DNA of 64,000 bases from Microcoleus sp036705565 (lineage in GTDB: Bacteria; Cyanobacteriota; Cyanobacteriia; Cyanobacteriales; Microcoleaceae). The stretch's first letter is position 1; each line of letters opens with the position of its first letter. The notes under the pieces were generated by a model, which saw only the letters and a list, made by a program, of their open reading frames with translations, had not been told where the DNA came from and searched no databases. Where the stretch lies: the NCBI GenBank assembly GCA_036705565.1, contig JAUBUY010000029.1; one strand, written 5' to 3'. Shown here piece after piece: positions 50,790 through 59,404 of the stretch. The translations under genes and the position numbers were made by a program.

Positions 50790-52250
50790 CTACAAAACTG
50801 CTTTCAAATCTAAGGCTGCTTCATTCAATTTTTGAGTACCGACTTTAGTTTGACTGATACCGCAAGCGGTTTGGGCTGCGGCTTGATTGAGAGAGTTCAT
50901 AGCTTGCACTACCTGTTCGATCGCGATCGATTGCTGTTTGGCATTCAGCGAGATTTGCTGAGAGCTCAAAACCACATTGTTAATGGCATTGGCAACTCCT
51001 GCAAATGCAGCCGCGGTTTCTGAGGCAATATTCACGCCCGATTCCACTGTTTTAGTTCCTTCATCTGTCACCATTACTGTTGAGTTAATTGCCTTTTGAA
51101 TATCAGCAACTAATAGATTAATTTGTGCTCCTGACTTTTTACTGCGATCGGCAAGTTTGCGAATTTCTGACGCCACCACGCCAAACCCCTTGCCGTGCTC
51201 TCCCGCCCGCACTGCTTCAACAGCAGCGTTGAGTGCTAACATATTAGTTTGATTCGCCAAATCGCTAACTACAGTTGAGATATTACCAATGTGATCTGTT
51301 TGTTCGCTCAACTCTATAATTTGTCCTTGAATATCCTGAACTTTAGTTTTCAGAGTTGCCATTGCTTCTAAAGTTTGTTCTACAGCTTTTGTGCCACCTC
51401 CAGCTAAATTCAAAGCTTGCATTGCTTGAACCACGGCTGTTTCTATCTGCTGTGATGTCGCCCTGGAAGATGCTCCCAATTCGTCCATTGTAGTAGTAGT
51501 TTGATTTACGGAAGCTGCTTGCTGACTTGCCATGCGTTCCTGTTCTTCTACGGTGGCTGCAATCTCAGTGGAAGAAGCGGCGATCGAGCTAATTGCGCGA
51601 TCGATAGTTTGAGCAATTCCTGACGAAATCAGCCAAGCTATAACCGCACCTAACACCAATAAAAACACGGAACCAAATACCAAGGCCGAGATTAAAAAAA
51701 CTAAAGATTGCTTCGTTTTTTCAGTAGCTTGCTTAATCGCTTTTACTTCTATGTCGCGAAATTGCTTATTTATTTCCACAAATTCATCCACAAATTGTGT
51801 CTGTTTTCCGGTATTAAAGAGAGCCAAGGCAGCAGTTCTATTATTTTTTTGTAATAAAGCAACTATTTCGCTAGAACCGTCATAATATTCGTTGCAGAGT
51901 TCTAGCATCTTCTCTAAACGCATCCTCTGTTCAGGATTTTCCATCTTCAACTCCGCACTATTTCCCGACTCACGAGCTAATTCTCCACCAGTCTTAAAAT
52001 CATTTAAAAACTGCGGATTTTTATTAATTAAATACCCGCGCATCCCCCTTACCATTTGTTCAGCACCTGCGGACATATCATTTGTATGTCTGAGCACATT
52101 TTCGATCCTTTCTACTTCTGCAAAATTATTCAACACCTGATTAGTAGTTGTATAAACTAGCAGGGGAAAACCCAAGTATATAGTGGCAGGGGCTACATAA
52201 GCCAGCAACATTCTATTTCTAATATTTAATTTTATTAACTTAGCAAACAT
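50790..52250 (-). CDS. Methyl-accepting chemotaxis receptor with CHASE3-like sensor
   Basis: 486 residues. Two membrane helices (about 15-37 and 184-208) flank a helical periplasmic domain of about 145 residues with the CHASE3-type string MVRGMRGYLINKNPQFLNDF. The signalling domain has the same tip as its neighbour (NMLALNAAVEAVRAGEHGKG) and a similar C-terminal end (SQTKVGTQKLNEAALDLKAVL), so the two receptors are paralogous in the signalling part only. No clear HAMP domain. Operon member upstream of the 54-codon ORF. Confidence 0.93.
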   Translation of the reverse strand: MFAKLIKLNIRNRMLLAYVAPATIYLGFPLLVYTTTNQVLNNFAEVERIENVLRHTNDMSAGAEQMVRGMRGYLINKNPQFLNDFKTGGELARESGNSAELKMENPEQRMRLEKMLELCNEYYDGSSEIVALLQKNNRTAALALFNTGKQTQFVDEFVEINKQFRDIEVKAIKQATEKTKQSLVFLISALVFGSVFLLVLGAVIAWLISSGIAQTIDRAISSIAASSTEIAATVEEQERMASQQAASVNQTTTTMDELGASSRATSQQIETAVVQAMQALNLAGGGTKAVEQTLEAMATLKTKVQDIQGQIIELSEQTDHIGNISTVVSDLANQTNMLALNAAVEAVRAGEHGKGFGVVASEIRKLADRSKKSGAQINLLVADIQKAINSTVMVTDEGTKTVESGVNIASETAAAFAGVANAINNVVLSSQQISLNAKQQSIAIEQVVQAMNSLNQAAAQTACGISQTKVGTQKLNEAALDLKAVL

Positions 52251-52695
52251 ATTTTTCTCCTTAATTTAAGCACGTGAATATACGAATTAGATTGCTTCGT
52301 CAAATCTGGCTTGAAAAGCAGATTTGGTATAACTGAATACGCTTTGGTTAAAACTATTTATTCCTCAGAGATTCCTTGCAGCATCCCCCGCATCGTTGCG
52401 AGGACTTTGAGTAAGTTCTTGTCCACCCCCTACTCCCCCTTTGTAGGGGCGGTGCGACCCCTACTCCCCGTGCCCGCCCTTGGCGCCGGGAGATCGAGCT
52501 TAACTCAACCGTATTGTGGTATAACTAACTTCTTTAGTGGTGGACGCATTTCAAGATAATTCTCTCATGCTAAGTCCCGCTTGTTACCAGTTCTGATCTC
52601 TGCGTTGGATCGGGATTGCGAAGGAAATGAAGTATCAAGCCAGGTGCTTCACTGAACTCATGATAGAGATGCTTTGCGTAAGTCCTGTTCTGGAT
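52251..52695. other. Spacer between cheW-like and receptor genes
   Basis: 445 bases, unusually long for the middle of an operon. Includes a GTAGGGG...CCCCTACTCCCC repeat (about 52420-52475) and repeats of GGTATAACT (about 52327 and 52515). A separate promoter for the receptors downstream is possible. No gene seen. Confidence 0.5.
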
Positions 52696-53823
52696 TCAAA
52701 CCTCTTCATCAACAACTACTCCTCCTTTTGTCAGCAGTTTTTGCAAGTTCAGAATAGCCATCATTTTTTCCCCGTAAATAGCTGTCCCCCGTAGATATTC
52801 GCGGTTGGCAGAATGCAGGGCTGCCGGAACAGCCGCAATTTCCGACACATTTAAGTATATAATATCTAATATTTCGTCAACAACTATACCAGCGACCAAA
52901 TCTGTCACTTCAACAACGATCGCCTTAGAGAGATAATTTGCAGTCTCCGACATATTTAAAGACATATTTAAAACACTGCGAATATCAATTAAAGTCACAA
53001 TTTCTCCCCGTAAATTTATATTGCCCACTATGCGATCGGGAGTGCAAGGAACCGGAGTTACTTGGTTGATATCAGTAAATTCCCGAACTAAATCTAAATG
53101 AATACCAAAGTATTCGCCATTCAAAACAAACACCGCCAGGTACATATTAGTGGCTGCATCATTTTCTCCCTCGTTTCGCCGCCTCAAATGATTAGCGCGC
53201 GATTGAAAAATTGCTTTTTCTTCGGGGGTAGCCTGCGGGCAAAAAACGTGACGGTTGCTCAAAATTTGAGGATTTTTTCCTAACAATTTTGCACTTATTA
53301 GCCCGTGTAAATTTTCCGTCTCTGCCTCACCTGCTGCTTCACTACCTGCATGGCTTGGAGAAACAGGCCAGCTTTCCTCTGACTTTTCGGGAGAATATCG
53401 AATTAATTGATCGAGATTGAGCAGCATGATAATATCGGCTTCGCTGCGGGCTAGTCCAGCTACAAAATAATGAGAGGCTTCTAAATTCTCTCGCCCATAA
53501 GATAGCTGCGGAGTGATGGCCTCTTCTGAGAGTTCCTTAACTTCGCGAACTTGATTGACAATTATACCGATTTTCGATTCTTGCCACTCTATGACGATCG
53601 TACTATCTGTCACAGCATACCCTTGCCAAACGTATCCAAAACGGAGATTCAGATCCATCACGGGCAGAATTTCGCCCCGAAGGTCGATCGCCCCAACAAT
53701 ATCTTGAGGTGCTTCTGCAATTGCTGTCAACTCCGGCAGAAAGAAAATTTCCCGAACGTAGCAGGCTTCTATACCGCAGAGAAAACCGTTCTGTTCAAAG
53801 ATAAGATACGGTTTAGTTTCCAT
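52696..53823 (-). CDS. Double CheW-domain coupling protein
   Basis: 375 residues with two CheW domains in tandem. The first (about 4-150: LIFEQNGFLCGIEA, GAIDLRGEILPVMDL, IGIIVNQVREV) and the second (about 228-365: LAVFVLNGEYFGIHL, GNINLRGEIVTLIDI, LVAGIVVDEILDII) are joined by a variable linker of about 75 residues. CheW couples receptors to CheA; double-CheW proteins can link arrays. Its start lies three bases after the cheR stop, so the two are translationally linked. Confidence 0.93.
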   Translation of the reverse strand: METKPYLIFEQNGFLCGIEACYVREIFFLPELTAIAEAPQDIVGAIDLRGEILPVMDLNLRFGYVWQGYAVTDSTIVIEWQESKIGIIVNQVREVKELSEEAITPQLSYGRENLEASHYFVAGLARSEADIIMLLNLDQLIRYSPEKSEESWPVSPSHAGSEAAGEAETENLHGLISAKLLGKNPQILSNRHVFCPQATPEEKAIFQSRANHLRRRNEGENDAATNMYLAVFVLNGEYFGIHLDLVREFTDINQVTPVPCTPDRIVGNINLRGEIVTLIDIRSVLNMSLNMSETANYLSKAIVVEVTDLVAGIVVDEILDIIYLNVSEIAAVPAALHSANREYLRGTAIYGEKMMAILNLQKLLTKGGVVVDEEV

Positions 53824-53826
53824 ATT

Positions 53827-55509
53827 TTAGTGTACAGTTTCTTTACTGTATAATTTTAACAATTTTTTTTTAACATTCATCAGCACTTGACTAGCTGTCA
53901 TTTTTCCCTGGGAATCTATGGGAGTGTTTGGCGGTAGTGCTTTCAGGATTTCACAAGAGGAATTGTACATTTTAATAGCTCTTTTTATTTGACCTTCTTT
54001 ATGGTATATATTCCCTAGTTCTATATAAGCTGAAACAAAAGATGGACACATATAAATAGTCCTTTTTAATAAATTTTTTGCTGTTTCCAACTGCCCCTGT
54101 TCTTCAGCAATTTGAGCTTGTAAATAATCAGTATATACTGACCCAGGATCTACTTTCCTAGCTCGATTACAGTATTCTATAGCCTGAGAATAATTGCCGG
54201 AATTTGCCTGAACTTGAGCAATTAAAAAATAAGCATCAAAATTAGGGCCCTGCAACTCTATTGCCTCTTGTGCCTTGTTGATTGCCTCAGCATAATCTTG
54301 ATTTTTAAATAACTTTTTAGCCTCTAAGATTAGCATTTGATGCGTTTGATTTTGAGTATTTTCTGCTATTATTTTTTCTGTAACTGACACGGCATTGTTC
54401 GGCAAGCCGTCCTCCAGATAGCGATAGGGCAGCATATTTCCCAGCGGATTACTTATTTTTAATACCGGAGGCATCTCTATCTCTGGAAAATTGCTGTTAG
54501 TAGTAAAACGAGGTGGCATAGTTTCCCCTGTTAGCAACTCACCACTATCATCGCCCATAATATCTGCTTTCGGGAATTCCCGAAATGCCGAGTTGGCTTC
54601 TCCTACAGTCGCAACCATAGACTCTATTTGACAGCCTTCCTCCGGTACTGCATTCCGACGCTGATACACCACCGACTCCGGGAAAATCTTGGCTTCAAAC
54701 TCGTTCATAATTTGACCGTAAACTTCAGCGTGACCGGTCATTAAATATCCTCCAGGTCTCAGGGTCTTGGAAAATTTTTTCAGTACCAGTGAAATATACT
54801 TATGTTCAAAATACACAAAAACGTTTCTACATAAAATTAAGTCTATGTTATAAAGATTTTGGTAAATATTAGGAAAGTCATCTGTGATTAAATTTACACA
54901 ACTAAAGTTGACACTTTCGCGCAATTCTAGATTAATTTCCCAATCATTTTGCCTCTGATGAAAATACTGCTTTTGTATCTGCGGGTCAACCAAGCGAAAC
55001 GACCAATGACTGTAAACTCCCTGGGGCGCTTTTTTGATTACTTTTTCATTGATATCTGTACCTAGAATTAATATTTTCCATTGCTCCCAATCGGGAATCA
55101 ATTCTTTTAAAACAATAGCTAAAGAATAAGGTTCTTCACCGGTGGAGCAGCCCGCACTCCATATTCGCAGTGTCGGCTGCATTCCCAAGGTCTTGTGCAA
55201 GTTTCTTTTCTGCTCTATCAATTCAGGAAAAATTACTCTTTTCAACAGAGCGAACTGTCCTTTATCTCGCATAAAATAACTTTCAGTTGTTGTTAATAGC
55301 AATACTAATTTCGCCCATTCATTTTTACTTTCAAAAGTTTTGGCGGTTAAAAGTTTATAATACTTTTCTGGGTCTGCAATTTTTTTTTCTCTCATCCTAC
55401 TCATGATTTTATGAGACAAACCAGCTCGATCTTGAGACCTAATTCGCACACCCATCTCAGTAGTAATTAAGTTGATAAATAGCTGAATTATGGAATCATT
55501 CATGTCCAC
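53827..55509 (-). CDS. cheR: CheR methyltransferase with C-terminal TPR repeats
   Basis: 560 residues. The N-terminal helical CheR_N domain (about 1-80) is followed by the SAM-dependent methyltransferase (about 85-280: WSAGCSTGEEPYSLAI, LILGTDINEKV, LILCRNVFVYF). After a linker of about 110 residues come at least three TPRs (about 395-530: AEAINKAQEAIELQGPNF, YSQAIEYCNRARKVDP). It methylates receptor glutamates. CheR-TPR fusions are known from FrzF and WspC, where the TPRs bind receptor or regulator. First gene of the operon. Confidence 0.95.
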   Translation of the reverse strand: MDMNDSIIQLFINLITTEMGVRIRSQDRAGLSHKIMSRMREKKIADPEKYYKLLTAKTFESKNEWAKLVLLLTTTESYFMRDKGQFALLKRVIFPELIEQKRNLHKTLGMQPTLRIWSAGCSTGEEPYSLAIVLKELIPDWEQWKILILGTDINEKVIKKAPQGVYSHWSFRLVDPQIQKQYFHQRQNDWEINLELRESVNFSCVNLITDDFPNIYQNLYNIDLILCRNVFVYFEHKYISLVLKKFSKTLRPGGYLMTGHAEVYGQIMNEFEAKIFPESVVYQRRNAVPEEGCQIESMVATVGEANSAFREFPKADIMGDDSGELLTGETMPPRFTTNSNFPEIEMPPVLKISNPLGNMLPYRYLEDGLPNNAVSVTEKIIAENTQNQTHQMLILEAKKLFKNQDYAEAINKAQEAIELQGPNFDAYFLIAQVQANSGNYSQAIEYCNRARKVDPGSVYTDYLQAQIAEEQGQLETAKNLLKRTIYMCPSFVSAYIELGNIYHKEGQIKRAIKMYNSSCEILKALPPNTPIDSQGKMTASQVLMNVKKKLLKLYSKETVH

Positions 55510-55892
55510 TGAGGTAGATTAATTTAATAATTTGGGTAGTGGCAACTTTTACTGAGCTGCTGCTGAGTTTGGGCTGAGCATAGCTGCCAGCCTGCGGCTC
55601 GTCGGTTCGCAAAGCCGCAGGGAGCCGAAGGGAAGTGCGTAGCTGAACTATTGGGAATTGGGTAACTTGTAAGCTCGTGTAGTAGAAGTATTGGTAATTG
55701 GAAATTGGGGAATTTGGAATTAGAAATCTGGAATTTAGCCGATCGCCTGAACAAGAACAGTGTCACACCATATCATATCAGAAACTTGCCAGCTACTTAA
55801 AGGAAAAAGGCAAAAGGTCAAAGACAGAAGCCAGGAAAAAATTATCCCTTCTGCCTTCCACCTTCTGCCTTCAAAGGCACTAATCTCCCACT
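55510..55892. other. Intergenic region upstream of cheR
   Basis: Must contain the operon promoter, on the minus strand. Holds an inverted GCCTGCGGCT...AAGCCGCAGG pair (about 55591-55620) and microsatellite-like GGAATTGG/GGTAATTGG strings (about 55660-55730). No gene seen. Confidence 0.45.
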
Positions 55893-57689
55893 TTAAGCTG
55901 GATATATCCGCAGGCGGCGATTAGGTTCTTCCCCAAAACTGTGGGATTTCAGGTGATAGTGTTCCACAAGTTCGTGCTGCATTTTGCGGACGTTGGGAGA
56001 ACGGGGCAGGAGTTCCACCGGCTGTCCCTTGGGAATGACAATTTGCTCGACTGCCAAGCGGGTTTCTTCGAGAGCTTCGAGCTCGTCAGAAGAACCGCTG
56101 CGGGCGAATAAGGCGAGGTCTGCCACTTCCGGGGTACCTGGGTCATCCATGTCCAACAGGCGCCGCAAAGCTCTCGCTACGTGGGGAATAGTGGCGGCCT
56201 TAATTGTGTGCAGGGGAACTTGGCGAGTTTTGGCCAAGTGCCTCAATTTCGACTGGTTCCGAACGTTCGATCGCAAAGCCAAAACCACGTCAGCACTCTC
56301 AATATCCTTCGTCAGCAGCACCGGCAGGTTCAGCGTCGAAATCACCTGTTCGAGCTGGTGACGAGGTATGCCGTAAGGATAAACGTGGAGGGGCAAATCT
56401 TCGCCGTTAGGGCCGACATTCTGGGAAAAACGTCCGGGCTTAGGTACCGGCTCGACGGACAGGGATTCTTCGAGCAGTTGCTCGAAATACCGAGTCTCAG
56501 AAACCGGCGCGCTTTTAGGAGCGAAGTTCTCGCCTGGAGCGGGCATCGGCACCATTTTGCCAGCACTCCGCCAGCCAGAGAGCGGTGTGACGGGCCGGAT
56601 TGCTGATACCGCAGCCGTGCTGCTGGAAGCGGCCATCCCCGGAAACCGCGCGGGGGGAGCGGCTGACTCGCGCTCGATAATTACTTCTCCTGTCTCGCTG
56701 ACGCTTCTGATTTGCTGGCTCGGTTCGCGTCCCCGCAGCAGAGTGTCGATCGAATCTGCAACTCGCTCGTGGATTACCCAGCGCTGGCGTTCCAGCATTT
56801 CGATGGCAATTTCAAAAGTTGGCGGTGCTTTGCGCTCCAAAACCGTCTTTTGAGAACCGCGCCGTCTTGCTTCGTCATCTCCCAGCGTCACCGCTTGGAT
56901 GCCCCCAATTAAATCTGCCAGAGTCGGGTTTTTCATCAAGTTTTCGATCCGGTTCCCGTGGGCGGTACCTACCAACTGCACGCCCCTTTCGGCGATCGTC
57001 CGAGCCGCCAAAGCTTCGAGCTCCGTGCCGATTTCGTCAATCACGATCACTTGCGGCATATGGTTTTCCACTGCTTCGATCATGACTTGGTGCTGGAGTT
57101 CGGGGCGGGAAACTTGCATTCTGCGAGCTCTGCCGATCGCCGGGTGCGGGATATCTCCATCTCCGGCAATTTCGTTGGAGGTGTCGATGATTACCACCCG
57201 TTTTTCCAAGTCATCGGCGAGCACGCGGGCAATTTCCCGCAGGGCCGTGGTTTTGCCGACTCCGGGGCGGCCGAGCATCAAAATTGACTGACCGGTTTCC
57301 ACCAAATCGCGGATAATGCCGATCGTCCCGAACACAGCGCGGCCCACCCTCAAAGTCAAGCCGATAATCTCGCCGCTGCGGTTGCGAAGGGCGCTAATTC
57401 GGTGCAGGGTTTGCTCGATACCGGCTCGGTTGTCGCCACCGAAGTGGCCGACTCGCTCGATGCAATAGTTGAGGTGTGCTTTGGTAATCGGAGTTTGGGA
57501 AAGAGGTTCGGCCAAGGATGGAAAACGAGCTTCTGGTTGGCGGCCCAAATCCATGACAATCTCAATGAGATTGTTGCGCTGCGGGTGCTGCTCTAAGGGC
57601 TGCCGGATCTCATCTGGCACGATGTCTAATAATTTGTTGAGGTCGTCTGTAATCTGCATTCGCCTCGATGTGTTCGGTGACGTTTTCAA
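55893..57689 (-). CDS. Ycf45-like AAA ATPase with R3H domain
   Basis: 598 residues. The central P-loop ATPase has Walker A GRPGVGKTTA, Walker B QVIVIDEIG and a following TAHGNRIENL, like the SpoIIIAA/secretion-ATPase group. The C-terminus (VRKMQHELVEHYHLKSHSFG) is an R3H domain, which binds single-stranded nucleic acid. A variable Pro/Ser-rich linker (about 345-415) lies between. This is the cyanobacterial and plastid Ycf45 family; its precise role is unknown to me. Start at 57689 or Met11. Confidence 0.9.
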   Translation of the reverse strand: MKTSPNTSRRMQITDDLNKLLDIVPDEIRQPLEQHPQRNNLIEIVMDLGRQPEARFPSLAEPLSQTPITKAHLNYCIERVGHFGGDNRAGIEQTLHRISALRNRSGEIIGLTLRVGRAVFGTIGIIRDLVETGQSILMLGRPGVGKTTALREIARVLADDLEKRVVIIDTSNEIAGDGDIPHPAIGRARRMQVSRPELQHQVMIEAVENHMPQVIVIDEIGTELEALAARTIAERGVQLVGTAHGNRIENLMKNPTLADLIGGIQAVTLGDDEARRRGSQKTVLERKAPPTFEIAIEMLERQRWVIHERVADSIDTLLRGREPSQQIRSVSETGEVIIERESAAPPARFPGMAASSSTAAVSAIRPVTPLSGWRSAGKMVPMPAPGENFAPKSAPVSETRYFEQLLEESLSVEPVPKPGRFSQNVGPNGEDLPLHVYPYGIPRHQLEQVISTLNLPVLLTKDIESADVVLALRSNVRNQSKLRHLAKTRQVPLHTIKAATIPHVARALRRLLDMDDPGTPEVADLALFARSGSSDELEALEETRLAVEQIVIPKGQPVELLPRSPNVRKMQHELVEHYHLKSHSFGEEPNRRLRIYPA

Positions 57690-57696
57690 CTTTTTA

Positions 57697-57829
57697 GTCA
57701 GTTGTCAGTTAACAGTTGTCAGTTGCCAGTTGCCAGTTGTTATGTGTCAGTTGCCAGTTGTTGTTGAAATTAACTACTAACTACTAACCACTAACTAATG
57801 ACTAATGGCTAATGACTACTGACTACTGA
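57697..57829. repeat. CAGTTGC and CTAATGA/CTACTGA tandem repeats
   Basis: First a (CAGTTGT/CAGTTGC)n tract (57697-57764), then CTAACTAATGACTAATGGCTAATGACTACTGACTA units that run directly into the stop codon of ldpA (57830). Confidence 0.88.
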
Positions 57830-58981
57830 CTAAAATTCTTTGAGCGGGGAAACTAGAGAACTAGCTAAACTCACGGCCTCTGAGAGAAGTTCTGGGACGG
57901 CTTCGAGCTGAGGTAGCCGAGATGTTTGAACTCCGGCTCCTGGCTGCGCGACTGCCACCGGAACGGCATAAGCTCGATCGGTCTGCATTGTTTCTAACTG
58001 TTCTAAAATTGGCGATAGCAAAACCCTGGCATAGCTGCCGTAAGCTACACCTGCAATGTATGGGACAGGGGGAACTGACAAATTTTTCCCGGCATCCTTC
58101 ATCAGTCCCTCGGCTCTCAGCTTGCTGACAGTGTGAGCATTAGTGCCGCCTGCAAGTTGCACGTATCCCGGCAACTGGGCAGCCAAAACTTTTTGACCGA
58201 GTTTGACTGCTGCTCTAGTAGTTCCTGTTCCGATATCTCCGCTCATTGGCCTACCGTCCGTTTGCCAAATTAGGGGACAAGGAAGGGGGGAAATTATTTG
58301 ATAGAGTGTCCGCAAATAATCAATCAAACCGTCTCCATCGGGGCAACTAATTGCTATTACCTTGAGTTGAGCGACCCAGGGAGCTATGCTCGACCAAAGT
58401 CGCGCAAAATCTGCCTCTCTGCCTACTTGCGTGTGGATTTCTAGGGCGTCCGCACCGGATTGCAAGATTAAAGGTGCGATCGCGGCGGAAGCAGACACGT
58501 AAGAACGAGTATAAATCAGTTGGCTCGGACAAATCGGCAGACAGCGACCGCAGCCATAGCATTGCTGGTCTATCACCCCGGAAAAACCACTGCCAGCACT
58601 CTGAAAAACTATTGCTTCGGCTGGACATATTTTTTCGCACGGCCGCCAGCAGTCCGCCGGACAATCGGCTGGGTTGAATTCGGCTTTGCGAAAATGCGGG
58701 TCTTCCCCATCGTTTAAACTCACCATCAGCAACGGCAACCCTTTGCCGCCAAACCTGCGGTTTTGAGTTCTTGCCTGTAATTCGCTGGCCACTTGTAGGG
58801 CTTCTTTCGCTGCGGCGACGGCGGCGGGATCTGCCGCGACATCGATACAGTCAGCGCCTGCTAAGGTGTAAGCCAAGGTGAGATTCCGTACAGCAGGCAG
58901 GTGTTGAAAGCTCGCCCCACAGATCAGCTTGAACCAATGGCCATCTTTTAATGAGTTTAGGGGATGATAATGTTCTGTCAC
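57830..58981 (-). CDS. ldpA: Circadian light-input iron-sulfur protein LdpA
   Basis: 383 residues. Two 4Fe-4S motifs are visible: an irregular CPADCWRPCEKICP and a canonical CYGCGRCLPICP (about residues 95-155). The surroundings (LILQSGADALEIHTQVGRE, DGRPMSGDIGTGTTRAAVK) match LdpA, which in Synechococcus elongatus senses redox state and tunes the circadian period through KaiA and CikA. No kai genes lie in the window. The upstream neighbour is 423 bases away; the Ycf45-like gene reads in the same direction upstream in coordinates. Confidence 0.9.
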   Translation of the reverse strand: MTEHYHPLNSLKDGHWFKLICGASFQHLPAVRNLTLAYTLAGADCIDVAADPAAVAAAKEALQVASELQARTQNRRFGGKGLPLLMVSLNDGEDPHFRKAEFNPADCPADCWRPCEKICPAEAIVFQSAGSGFSGVIDQQCYGCGRCLPICPSQLIYTRSYVSASAAIAPLILQSGADALEIHTQVGREADFARLWSSIAPWVAQLKVIAISCPDGDGLIDYLRTLYQIISPLPCPLIWQTDGRPMSGDIGTGTTRAAVKLGQKVLAAQLPGYVQLAGGTNAHTVSKLRAEGLMKDAGKNLSVPPVPYIAGVAYGSYARVLLSPILEQLETMQTDRAYAVPVAVAQPGAGVQTSRLPQLEAVPELLSEAVSLASSLVSPLKEF

Positions 58982-59404
58982 CCTTATATGCTAATCCTTT
59001 GAGCTGAAAATTACTATGTGGAAATTTCTACTTAATTTGAAAATTTAGGCGGTTACAAGCTGGAAACGCTACTGATAGCAGTAGCTCTGGTGCTGTTGGC
59101 CCTATATGTAGAGTTCTGAGGTAAGTATTTTTGAGAAATCTAATTTTTTTGATAGTGCCTAACGATGAGGCGATTTTCCACTTTGGCGATCGGCTGTAAT
59201 TACGCACAGACTCTCTACTATATCATACTAGGGTCGATTTGGCAAAAAAGTAGGCGAGAGATTTTTTTTGAAGTGGTCGTGCAGTGGCAGTTGCCATAAA
59301 GTTCGATCGAGCATTGAAACCCAGCGACGAAACGCAGATGAACATTCTACTCCCTAACTTGAAGCTACATTCATCTGCGTTAATCAGCGATTCAACGAGC
59401 TCTA
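58982..59404. other. Intergenic region with a hydrophobic frame lacking a start
   Basis: A minor + strand frame at 59033-59119 encodes KLETLLIAVALVLLALYVEF, like a membrane helix, but has no ATG, GTG or TTG start and an upstream stop. It is not called as a gene. Nothing else was seen. Confidence 0.4.

Noticed and set aside
59033..59119. Hydrophobic frame KLETLLIAVALVLLALYVEF resembling a tiny photosystem or cytochrome subunit
   Set aside because: No ATG, GTG or TTG between the upstream stop and the helix, and no match to any small subunit I know.
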